This document shows, one piece after another, positions 43,595-51,656 of a stretch of 64,000 bases of DNA; within the stretch, counting starts at the first letter, position 1; each line of letters starts with the position of its first letter. A program made the translations under genes and the position numbers. The DNA comes from Neobacillus soli NBRC 102451 (GTDB lineage Bacteria > Bacillota > Bacilli > Bacillales > Cytobacillaceae): the NCBI RefSeq assembly GCF_001591665.1, contig NZ_BCVI01000051.1, positions 18,334-82,333 on the forward strand, in the 5' to 3' direction. Under the pieces are notes generated by a model. That model ran no database searches, was not told where the DNA came from, and saw only the letters and a program-made list of their open reading frames with translations.

Positions 43595-43621
43595 TTGAAA
43601 CTTTAAGCTCTACTCACCTCA

Positions 43622-43834
43622 CTACTCCCATATATCTTCCATCAATTTATTGATTCGCTCTCTTCTCTCCTTTGTTCCTTGCTTATCAATAGAGAGATCA
43701 TTTTCCTTTATCACGAGAACGTCTCCCGCTTTCGCCCCATTTGGCAGACTTTCTTTGCTGATATCCATAAATGAGCCATCTTCTTTTTCACAAACGGCCA
43801 GCTCTCCTTCAAATCTATCAATGATTACCTTCAC
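43622..43834 (-). CDS. DUF3006 small protein
   Basis: 70 residues; MKVIIDRFEGELAVCE and the later LPNGAKAGDVLVI are the hallmarks of DUF3006, a small beta-rich family of unknown function often encoded beside secreted metallo-beta-lactamase-fold proteins, as here. It starts 12 bases after that gene and is cotranscribed. Confidence 0.8.
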   Translation of the reverse strand: MKVIIDRFEGELAVCEKEDGSFMDISKESLPNGAKAGDVLVIKENDLSIDKQGTKERRERINKLMEDIWE

Positions 43835-43846
43835 TTAACTCACTCC

Positions 43847-45127
43847 TTATTTGGGAATAAACGATGTTTGGGTTTGATATTCTTTTCCATCTTTCTGAAC
43901 AGTAATATCAATTAACACTTTAAAACCAGCTTTCGCCCTGCTTATTTTGACAGGTAAGGGTGTTCCAACTGTCCCTGTATAGGTTGTGTCTTTGCTCGTA
44001 AAGTGAAAAATGGCACTATACGTTGCGCCTTTCATTCCGGTTACATCTAAGTGGATGGTTTGATATTGGTCAGGATTTGGATTATCCACTTTTGCTTTAA
44101 GAGAAGTAGTGCTTGATTGATTTGTTTTTGGTGTTTCGGTTTTAACTGGCTTTTCAGGTGTCGCCGCTGCATTGTTTTTCACAGTATTTTGTTCAATTTT
44201 TGAAGGGTCAGTATTAAAGGTTATTGTTTTTCCATTACTTGTGGCGATAATCGTTCCTTGTTGAGCCGTCCTAAATACCTTAATGTTGTGTTCCTGCATT
44301 CTTTGGAGAATTTCAGCAGTTGGATGTCCATATTGATTATCTTTTCCAGCCGATACGATGGCAAATTTCGGCTTCACTTGAGACAAAAAGGCTTCACTTG
44401 TAGAAGTATTTGCCCCATGATGCCCTAATTTTAGCACATCAGCCTGGATATCCTGTCCCGAAGCAATCATGTCCTTTTCAGCTTCCATGGTTGCATCACC
44501 TGTAAAAAGAAAATTGTTTTCTCCATTTGTGATTCTTAATACAGCACTAGAAGAATTCAAGTCTTCACCGTAGGATGAAACCGGCGATACAAAATGAGCA
44601 TCTACTCCTGGTAAACCTAAAGAAACGCCACCTTTAGCTTCTTTCAATTTTAACCCTTCATTTTTAACTGCCACGAGGAAGTCTTCAAATGTTTTGGTGG
44701 TATGAGTGACTTTTGGCATGTAGACTGATTTAACTGTCATATTTTCGAGAACAGTATCCAATCCCCCGATATGGTCTGCATCGGGGTGTGTTGCAATCAT
44801 GACCTCAATATCGTCTACATGATATTTATGAAGAAAGGCAACCACGTCATCGCCTCGATCATTTTTTCCCCCATCAATTAAAATGTCATCACCATTTGGC
44901 GTCTTAATATAAATGCTATCCCCTTGTCCTACATCTAAATAATAAACTTGCATGATTCCTGAAGTTTCCGCTGGTTTTGAAACAGGTTTCGTTGGTTTGG
45001 CATCAGTAGTAGTTGGTTTGTTGACTTTAACCGAAGCTTGTTCCTTTTGAGCTGGAGCACTCTGACAGGCAACTAAAGAACTTGCAAGGAACAAACAAGT
45101 AAATACTTTTAATAACCTTTTCTTCAT
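43847..45127 (-). CDS. Secreted ComEC-like metallo-beta-lactamase-fold hydrolase (lipoprotein)
   Basis: 426 residues from the ATG at 45127, which follows AGTGGGG at good spacing (the frame opens with GTG at 45142). A signal peptide with lipobox SSLVAC predicts membrane anchoring outside the cell. A Thr/Pro/Lys-rich linker leads to an MBL domain (about 60-305) with the zinc motif ATHPDADHIGG, LFTGDAT and LKLGHHGANTS, the pattern of ComEC C-terminal domains. After a second linker comes a beta-rich C-terminal domain. The family includes extracellular nucleases or phosphodiesterases; DNA degradation for uptake or feeding is a reasonable guess, not shown. Paired with the DUF3006 gene. Confidence 0.85.
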   Translation of the reverse strand: MKKRLLKVFTCLFLASSLVACQSAPAQKEQASVKVNKPTTTDAKPTKPVSKPAETSGIMQVYYLDVGQGDSIYIKTPNGDDILIDGGKNDRGDDVVAFLHKYHVDDIEVMIATHPDADHIGGLDTVLENMTVKSVYMPKVTHTTKTFEDFLVAVKNEGLKLKEAKGGVSLGLPGVDAHFVSPVSSYGEDLNSSSAVLRITNGENNFLFTGDATMEAEKDMIASGQDIQADVLKLGHHGANTSTSEAFLSQVKPKFAIVSAGKDNQYGHPTAEILQRMQEHNIKVFRTAQQGTIIATSNGKTITFNTDPSKIEQNTVKNNAAATPEKPVKTETPKTNQSSTTSLKAKVDNPNPDQYQTIHLDVTGMKGATYSAIFHFTSKDTTYTGTVGTPLPVKISRAKAGFKVLIDITVQKDGKEYQTQTSFIPK

Positions 45128-45199
45128 CTTATAAATCCCCACTTTTTTCTATGATATCTGTATTTTTTAAAAAAAATATCTACGGTTTTACGATGTCCT

Positions 45200-45937
45200 T
45201 TAGGCAGTGAAGCTGGCAATATTGATAGGGTATATTGGAGAATACTGCTTCAAATGCAAGTCGTATTGAATTTTACCATCACTAACAAAACCAAGAATTG
45301 GGAACCCATAATCTATAATCGGCTTGATGAATTCTAAAAGCTCTTCGGTCGAACTACTCACCACATTCTTAGCAGCTAAGATTGTCCCACTGAGAACCTC
45401 TCTAATGATATAAAGTGTTTCTTTACCTTTTTCCAGCTGCATACCATCCATGGAAAGAATAATTCCTTTGTGTGTATCAACCGTTTTTTTAAGAATTTCT
45501 TTAATGGTATCCTCAGCACTGGCACGAAGTAAAACAGCATATCTTTCATATAGCTTCTGAACATGGCGCTCTGAAACAACCACACCGCGTCTATTTAGGA
45601 TATCCATGATTTCTTTACGAGTCTTGCGCTCTTTAAAACGGAGTTCACCAACTAAGGCCAGAACATCCATGCCGTAAGTAATATGTTTCACACTTAAGTG
45701 CTCAGCTTGTGCAGAGCGAAATACAGTAGAACCATTCTCACAGTTAGGGTTAGTACAGCGATAACCCATATTAATAATGGTTTTTACACCATTAAGAGTA
45801 GAAATTGTCTTTTTAGAAACTGTATGGCAATAGTCCAATTTAGATTGGCAAGTTGGACAGTTTGAAAATTCAGGTCGAAAATATTTTGTTTCGTCAGCAA
45901 CTAAACGATTTTTTGTCCGCATCTTTTTCACCATCAT
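45200..45937 (-). mobile_element. Truncated DDE-type transposase gene
   Basis: 245 residues. An N-terminal zinc ribbon (CPTCQSKLDYC, then CTNPNC), a helical DNA-binding part with ERKTRKEIMDILNRRGV, and the start of a catalytic core with two aspartates (LSMDGMQ and GFVSDGK). The protein stops shortly after the second aspartate at NIASFTA, so the glutamate-bearing part is missing and it should be inactive. No clear terminal inverted repeats were recognised. The exact IS family is not named. Confidence 0.65.
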
Positions 45938-46081
45938 TTATCTATTTATTACCTTGATTATAGCATAAACCAAGGTCGTTGTGCTACTTTAACCGTTTAA
46001 GGAGCGAAGATGATGCCGATTCTAAAAGTTGCTAAGGCCTCTTTTTTCAGAATCGGTATCCCCATTGCTGCCAAATACCCC

Positions 46082-47281
46082 TTATTTCGTCTGAAGGGTT
46101 TTTGCTGGAATCGATGAAAGTTTATTCGATAATGGAAAGGCTAGCAGCAGTAAACAAATAATAAAGCCAATGACTCCACTCCAGCCGAACGTTGACCAGA
46201 AAAAGCCGCCGCCGGTACCCGCAATACTCGAACCGGAGTAATAAAAAAACAAATAAAGCGACGAGGCTTGTGCTTTCGCAGTTTGCGCCCTTCTTCCCAC
46301 CCAGCTTGAGGCAATCGAATGGGCGCCAAAAAAGCCGAATGTATAAATAGCAATGCCGAATATTTTCAACACTAACGGTTCTAAGAGTGTTAACGCCGCT
46401 CCTATAACCATAATAACAAGGCCAAGCCATAAGACCTTTCGACGTCCAAGCGTATCAGAAAGCCGGCCCATCCATGTTGAACTAAAGGTCCCTGTTAAAT
46501 AAACAATGAAAATCCAGCCAACAATTGTCTGGCTCAACCGGTACGGAGGTGCTATCAATTCAAAGCCGATATAGTTATATAAGGTAACAAAGCTTCCCAT
46601 TAAGATAAAAGCGATACAAAATAAACACAATAATGCCGGGTCTTTCAAATGTCCTACTAGAGACTTGGCTAACATATTTAGTTTCAATGGCTTTGGCGTA
46701 AAATATTTTGACTTCGGCAAATGGAACCAAAACCAGATACTAAGCAGTAGGCTAATGGCACCGATACTCCCCATTGCTATCCGCCAAGAAAACCAATCCG
46801 TAACAGTGCCGGTAATAATTCTTCCTGCCATGCCGCCAATGGAATTCCCGCTAATATAAATCCCCATGGCAACACCGAGACTTTTTGGATCGACTTCTTC
46901 CCCTAAATAGGCCATGGCGATGGCAGGCAGTCCTGCAAGAACGATGCCTTGCAGCACGCGAAAGCCGATTAACGACCCAAAGGTGGGACTGAAGGCGGTA
47001 AAGATAACAATAAGTGAGGAGAGGATTAAGGAAGCAGCCATGATTGGTTTACGTCCCCATGCTTCAGATAAGGAACTAGTTAAAAGCATGGCCACAGCAA
47101 GCGCGAACGTTGTCACCGACAATGTCAGACTCCCCGTTGCCGCTGTAACATGAAATTCCTTGGCAAAAATTGGCATTAATAGCTGTACATCATAAAGGAT
47201 AGAAAATGTAATAAATCCCCCGGCAAAGAGGGCAAAATTGGCTTTACGAAAGGCTGTAGTCCCTTGTTGCAGCTTACTCAA
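46082..47281 (-). CDS. MFS transporter (YnfM-like)
   Basis: 399 residues, 12 predicted helices; the helix 2-3 loop SLSEAWGRKPIM is MFS motif A and the family phrase VLQGIVLAGLPAIAMAYL with GIYISGNSIGGMAGR resembles YnfM-type permeases. Substrate unknown. An imperfect inverted repeat (CCGATTCT/AGAATCGG) lies in the 140 bases downstream, between it and the transposase remnant. Confidence 0.8.
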   Translation of the reverse strand: MSKLQQGTTAFRKANFALFAGGFITFSILYDVQLLMPIFAKEFHVTAATGSLTLSVTTFALAVAMLLTSSLSEAWGRKPIMAASLILSSLIVIFTAFSPTFGSLIGFRVLQGIVLAGLPAIAMAYLGEEVDPKSLGVAMGIYISGNSIGGMAGRIITGTVTDWFSWRIAMGSIGAISLLLSIWFWFHLPKSKYFTPKPLKLNMLAKSLVGHLKDPALLCLFCIAFILMGSFVTLYNYIGFELIAPPYRLSQTIVGWIFIVYLTGTFSSTWMGRLSDTLGRRKVLWLGLVIMVIGAALTLLEPLVLKIFGIAIYTFGFFGAHSIASSWVGRRAQTAKAQASSLYLFFYYSGSSIAGTGGGFFWSTFGWSGVIGFIICLLLLAFPLSNKLSSIPAKTLQTK

Positions 47282-47401
47282 CGAAAAAACCCTCTCTCTA
47301 CTTTTTCACACTTTTCCACTTTACTACTCTACTGCGCAAAGTTCAAATATTTTGAAAACGAACAATGGCATTAATACACTACTTTAATAATTCAGGAATG
47401 A

Positions 47402-47431
47402 CAAAAAAGCGCAGGTAATACCCACGCTCAA
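47402..47431 (-). terminator. Terminator of the tubulin-like gene
   Basis: Minus strand AGCGTGGGTA/ACCTGCGCT imperfect stem followed by six U. Confidence 0.55.
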
Positions 47432-47538
47432 CCATAAAAAGTATATCAATATTCATCCTTTTATGCTTCTTCAGTCATACCTTTCACTATTGTTTCTAGC
47501 CCGCACTAATTTTTACAGAAAAATCTAGAGCAATTCCA

Positions 47539-48648
47539 TTACCTTTGGTATTTAGATAACTTAGATGAAATACTTCCTGTCTTTCTTTCCTGCGGCCTGG
47601 CTTTTAGGTTGGAGGACCACGATATTCGGGATTCATAATTCTGGGTATGCTCCTTATTAACCAGACTTTGTAACCGATCCTTGTTTTTTTCGAGTGATTC
47701 CTCAAGTGCTAACAGTCGTCGGGTAGGAAATGGCAGTCCCGCCAGAATGGTGGTTATAGTCGGGTCGGATTCTGTAATGTAAGTTCCTTCGAATAATTCC
47801 AGAGGTTCCCCCACCCTTTCAAAAATCACCGGGGCATTAATGAGTTTTGCCATTTTCTCTGGTCCTTCATAGATTAACCCTGCACGAATGACACCCGTTG
47901 ATTCGACCGGACAAAATATCGAATTTGCCCACGATTGCTGAATTTTACTAGAAACGTCAGTAGTCGTCTTTGCGTCTGTTATTGCGGCAGAGGATATAAT
48001 CGTTACCCCTCTTGTACTGAGTATATTCATTAAATCAGTTTCATCAAAGTTCCCGTAAAAAGAACTCTTTTTCGTTACTTGCAGCACAGTATTAATGGCC
48101 TCCATGACTTGATGATTGGAAGATAGGTAAATTTGATGTTTACTGGATTGTGGGTTTAACTTCCGAATCTGATCATTGTCTACGAGGAACACAGACGCGA
48201 GCGAGTCTATTTTGGAAATTTCTTCGATGCACTCAGACGCATTGATTCGGTTACCCGCTAATACATTTCGATCAGGGACTATTGCAATCGCACCGATCTT
48301 GATGCCAGGCAGTTGATCTAGTAACAGGTCAATTAATAACGGGCTCATCCCTGAGCCAGTACCACCGTCAGTGGAGAAAGCCACTAATAAAAGCCTTATG
48401 TTTTTAAAGCTCCGCTGCACAAAGTCAATGACCTCACGATAGTTTTCATTAACAGCACTTAAGCCAATGGAGCGATTTTGCCCGGCACCATTAAACCCAG
48501 GAACAAAATACTTCCTTTCCACTTTGGTGTTAACTAAGCCATCCCGCTGATTCGTGTTAATAAGCGCAGTTTGAAATCCCATAGTTGCAGCTATCTCAGC
48601 TATATTCCCGCCTGCTTGACCGACGCCCAAAATTCCAATGGATTTCAC
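47539..48648 (-). CDS. TubZ/FtsZ-like tubulin-family GTPase, orphan
   Basis: 369 residues from the GTG at 48648, which follows AAGGAGG by seven bases (the frame opens at 48684). Nucleotide-binding signatures: GVGQAGGNIAE at the N-terminus, the tubulin/FtsZ motif STDGGTGSG at about 92-100, then GAIAIVPDRN. FDETDLMNIL may be the T7 catalytic loop. The last 35 residues are a basic, disordered tail (SSNLKARPQERK), as in TubZ, where the tail contacts the TubR-DNA complex. It is far more diverged than FtsZ and lacks the FtsA/ZipA-binding tail. Neighbours are an MFS gene and the divergent FetAB pair; no TubR-like gene is seen. It could be a chromosomal cytomotive filament or a plasmid/phage relic. 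Confidence 0.8.
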   Translation of the reverse strand: MKSIGILGVGQAGGNIAEIAATMGFQTALINTNQRDGLVNTKVERKYFVPGFNGAGQNRSIGLSAVNENYREVIDFVQRSFKNIRLLLVAFSTDGGTGSGMSPLLIDLLLDQLPGIKIGAIAIVPDRNVLAGNRINASECIEEISKIDSLASVFLVDNDQIRKLNPQSSKHQIYLSSNHQVMEAINTVLQVTKKSSFYGNFDETDLMNILSTRGVTIISSAAITDAKTTTDVSSKIQQSWANSIFCPVESTGVIRAGLIYEGPEKMAKLINAPVIFERVGEPLELFEGTYITESDPTITTILAGLPFPTRRLLALEESLEKNKDRLQSLVNKEHTQNYESRISWSSNLKARPQERKTGSISSKLSKYQR

Positions 48649-48797
48649 CAAATCGCCTCCTTCTCTTTCTAAAATAATACTCATATTTTTTAAAATTAGA
48701 CTTTACCATTATAAAATGCGGTAAAATAACATGTGAACAATACATAGTAGAGCACACTATATTTGTGCAGTCTTATCCCCTTAAGGAAGTGTGTGGA

Positions 48798-49529
48798 ATG
48801 GCAATAGACTATAAACCAGCAGTGGATTTTAATCATGTAAATTATTCTGTTGAAGGTTTCGATATATTAAAAAATATTACAGATTCTTTTCTGGAGGGCA
48901 AAATCACCACTTTAGTCGGTCCCTCGGGAGCAGGAAAAACAACATTGCTTAAATTATGTAATGGACTGCTGTCGCCTAATTCTGGAGAAATTTTTATTAA
49001 AGGGAAAATCATCAGCAGCTATGAACCGGTGGAATTAAGGCGTCTAGTCGGGCTTGCGCTTCAAAGCGCGCCGATGATTAACGGCAGTGTGCTGAAAAAT
49101 CTGGCATTGCCATTGGCGCTCCAAGGAAGGCAATTATCTGAAAAAGATGCTCAGAATTTATTATACGATGTCGGGCTGGAGGCAGAATTTTTGCATCGGC
49201 CAATTAAGGACTTGTCGGGTGGACAGCGCCAAAAGGTATCGATTGCCCGTACGCTTGTTAACCGTCCCCAGATCTTATTACTCGATGAAATTACCTCATC
49301 ATTAGACCGAATATCACAGCAAGAAATCGAAGATCTTATTGTAAAAATCAACCGAAAGTACGAAACAACTATTATTTGGATTACACATAATTTACAACAG
49401 GCATTAACGATTGGAAACTATGCATGGGTCATGATGAATGGGGAAGTCATCGAATCCGGAACAAGCGACTTGCTCCATTCACCTGTTAATGAAAAAGTGA
49501 AACTTTTTCTAAAGGGGGAAGTGAAATGA
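48798..49529 (+). CDS. ABC transporter ATPase, FetA/YbbL type
   Basis: 243 residues from the ATG at 48798 (AAGGAAGTGTGTGGA before it; the frame opens 33 bases upstream). Walker A GPSGAGKTT, signature LSGGQRQKVS, Walker B ILLLDEITSSLD, switch WITHNLQQA. It overlaps the next gene by four bases and pairs with it. The Escherichia coli FetAB homologue exports iron; metal or thiol export is the family-based guess. Confidence 0.85.
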   Translation: MAIDYKPAVDFNHVNYSVEGFDILKNITDSFLEGKITTLVGPSGAGKTTLLKLCNGLLSPNSGEIFIKGKIISSYEPVELRRLVGLALQSAPMINGSVLKNLALPLALQGRQLSEKDAQNLLYDVGLEAEFLHRPIKDLSGGQRQKVSIARTLVNRPQILLLDEITSSLDRISQQEIEDLIVKINRKYETTIIWITHNLQQALTIGNYAWVMMNGEVIESGTSDLLHSPVNEKVKLFLKGEVK

Positions 49530-50296
49530 GTTATCTCCATTTATCGATTGCCCTTATTTTCGTCATCATTCCGATCGTATTATCTAAGACGCTTAACTTA
49601 GGACTGGAAAGAGATACCATAATTGCAGTAGTCCGTTCAATCATTCAATTGCTAGCCGTCGGATACGTTCTTAAATTTGTGTTCGATTCCGAAAATATTA
49701 TTTATATACTACTTATGATCACAATCATGATTATCGCCGCCACACAAAATGCCCGAAAAAAAGGGGTATCAATTACCGGCATCACCTGGAAAGTGGCGAT
49801 CACTTTAGTAGTTATAGAAGCGCTGACGCAAAGTATTTTACTTGGATTCAGCATCACACCGCCGACGGCCCAATACATCATCCCGATTAGCGGCATGGTA
49901 ATTGGAAACTCTATGGTACTTGCCATCCTGTTCCTCAACCGCTTTACAGCGGAAGTTGAAACGCATCAAGATGAGACCGAACTCATCCTCTCGCTCGGTG
50001 GTACACCTAAACAAGCCATTCGCACGCAGCTGCTCACTTCTATAAAATCGAGCATGATTCCGACCATTGAAAGCCAGAAAACAATCGGTCTCGTCCAGCT
50101 GCCGGGCATGATGAGCGGCCAAATCATCGCAGGAGCCAACCCGATTCAAGCAGTACAATTCCAATTGCTCATTCTTTTCCTGCTATTAACAACCGCGTCC
50201 ATCACAAGCGCCATGCTAGGATACCTATCGTACCCAAGCCTCTTCAACAAACGCATGCAAATGTTAAAGCGGTGCCTGGCACCGCCCGAAGTTTGA
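49526..50296 (+). CDS. ABC permease, FetB/YbbM (UPF0014) type
   Basis: 256-residue membrane protein with about seven helices. Family marks: NARKKGVSITG, the region PISGMVIGNSMVLA, and LVQLPGMMSGQIIAGANP. It is coupled to the ATPase by ATGA. Oddly, the last codons (RCLAPPEV) and the stop come from a GGTGCC-type repeat (50269-50285), so the C-terminus was probably altered by that insertion. Confidence 0.88.
   Translation: MSYLHLSIALIFVIIPIVLSKTLNLGLERDTIIAVVRSIIQLLAVGYVLKFVFDSENIIYILLMITIMIIAATQNARKKGVSITGITWKVAITLVVIEALTQSILLGFSITPPTAQYIIPISGMVIGNSMVLAILFLNRFTAEVETHQDETELILSLGGTPKQAIRTQLLTSIKSSMIPTIESQKTIGLVQLPGMMSGQIIAGANPIQAVQFQLLILFLLLTTASITSAMLGYLSYPSLFNKRMQMLKRCLAPPEV
50269..50285. repeat. 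GGTGCC hairpin element inside the fetB 3' end
   Basis: GCGGTGC CTG GCACCGC, a perfect 7-bp stem. Confidence 0.6.
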
Positions 50297-50351
50297 CAGA
50301 TTTTGTCGATAGGGAATTTTCATTATGATTCATTTTTTTTAAACATACAGA

Positions 50352-50382
50352 AAGGCTCAGTCCTTATAAGACTGAGCCTAAT
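50352..50382. terminator. Hairpin between fetB and the DUF1456 gene
   Basis: AGGCTCAGTC/GACTGAGCCT, a 10-bp perfect stem; the U tracts are weak on both sides. Confidence 0.5.
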
Positions 50383-50424
50383 CGGTTTACATCTATTTCT
50401 GGTTAACTAAATCTTTGGATTTGG

Positions 50425-50952
50425 CTATTCCCTATATTGTATAGCTAATCCTTTTAAGAAATTTCTGGCGTATCTGTCCCCGCACACTTTATAATTCTTA
50501 TGTCCTTCTTTTCTTAATAATGCGCTCAATTCACCTTTTGTTATCGTGACCCCTGCTTCTTCTAATATTTCAAGCATGTCCTCACTAGTTAATGATAGGG
50601 CAATTTTCAATTTCTTTAGCAATACATTATTAACACTGCTATTATCCTTAATAGACATTGCTGGTCTTTCAGGCTGACCAGGTTTTGAATCTTGTCTTCC
50701 TCTTTTAAAGATAATTAGTCCATTTAAAAATGACTCGAACATGAAATTATCACATTTTATATTTTCTTCATCTATATCACCATCACTGCCTACTTCATTT
50801 TCTTCACTTTCCTTTGATTTTGTGAGTATCTTAAACAATTCTTCTTTTGTTACTTCAATACCACCAAGTTTAAATATCTCTACCATATCTGCATTTTTTA
50901 TATCTAGCGCATATCTTAATCTAATTAAGATATCATTATTATTCATATTCAT
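50425..50952 (-). CDS. DUF1456 (YehS-like) protein
   Basis: 175 residues made of two similar halves: NNNDILIRLRYALDIKNADM and, after an acidic linker, VLLKKLKIALSLTSEDMLEI. Each half carries the DUF1456 helix pattern with the phrase EEAGVTITKGELSALLRK; function is unknown, possibly nucleic-acid or protein binding. GGAGGATTACAG precedes the ATG. Confidence 0.8.
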   Translation of the reverse strand: MNMNNNDILIRLRYALDIKNADMVEIFKLGGIEVTKEELFKILTKSKESEENEVGSDGDIDEENIKCDNFMFESFLNGLIIFKRGRQDSKPGQPERPAMSIKDNSSVNNVLLKKLKIALSLTSEDMLEILEEAGVTITKGELSALLRKEGHKNYKVCGDRYARNFLKGLAIQYRE

Positions 50953-51082
50953 CTGTAATCCTCCAAAAAATATTGACTATTTGCACAGCAGTCAGGGTGT
51001 ATTATCCAGAATAGTCCTTTAAACTAGATCTCCAACACCCGCGCCGGTACAAATCCTATCATGATACGCTAATGCCCATAAG

Positions 51083-51440
51083 TTAATAGTTTAACACTTC
51101 AAGGACTTGTTTTATAGTTATACCTGAATTACTATTTGTAAAATATATACCCAGTATCCCCCAATCCCTTCTTTTTAGGCCTGTAGAAAGCAAAGGCTGT
51201 CCGCCCCTAATGAAACTCCTAGACATTTCTCTGAAAATGAGTTCTTGATAATCTCTTCGATTGGATGAAGTTCTTGCTGAAGAATTTATATATTCTTTAT
51301 AAATTCCGATGACTTCTTCTTTAAAATATCTCAAGTTCTTGTTGATTATCACTGTTTGAGTATTTAACCATAAGACTGTTTTCTAACGTCGGATCATTAA
51401 GCATGATATCTATGCATTTGACAGAATACTCATCGTCCAT
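51083..51440 (-). pseudogene. Frameshifted small gene of unknown family
   Basis: A 39-codon frame starts at ATG 51440 (MDDEYSVKCIDIMLNDPTLE) and stops at 51321; an overlapping frame open from 51352 to 51083 continues the same kind of sequence (KEEVIGIYKEYINSSART to ITIKQVLEVLNY). Removing one T from the TTTT at about 51322-51325 would join them as NQQELEIFKEEVIGIYKEYI, giving about 118 residues. The overlap and the lack of a ribosome binding site for the second part favour a broken gene over two genes. I do not recognise the family. Confidence 0.5.
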
Positions 51441-51528
51441 TTCTAGCCTCTTTTATAATTTGAATTACTTCTTCATCATTCTCAACATAATTATGTTCAG
51501 TTGAAGCTTTCCGAAGTTGTTCTAACAC
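51430..51528 (-). CDS. Very short frame, possible antitoxin-like tail
   Basis: A GTG at 51528 after ATAGGAA opens 32 codons (LEQLRKASTEHNYVENDEEV, ending IIKEARNGR). Its stop overlaps the ATG of the frameshifted gene, as in toxin-antitoxin pairs. The sequence looks like the C-terminal end of a small acidic protein, so it may be a remnant. Low certainty. Confidence 0.3.
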   Translation of the reverse strand: MLEQLRKASTEHNYVENDEEVIQIIKEARNGR

Positions 51529-51656
51529 TTCCTATAACCCTTATTATAATTGAGTCAAATAGAATATCATACAAAACCATTGAATGTACTTTTAACTTCT
51601 AGTTTAAAGTTGTTTCACATAATTATTAACTAGTTGTTGAAAAAGGGGGCACCTTG

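Noticed and set aside
50269..50285. Intrinsic terminator of fetAB at the GGTGCC hairpin
   Set aside because: The hairpin lies inside the coding sequence and has no U tract; the next hairpin at 50352-50382 is a better, though weak, candidate.
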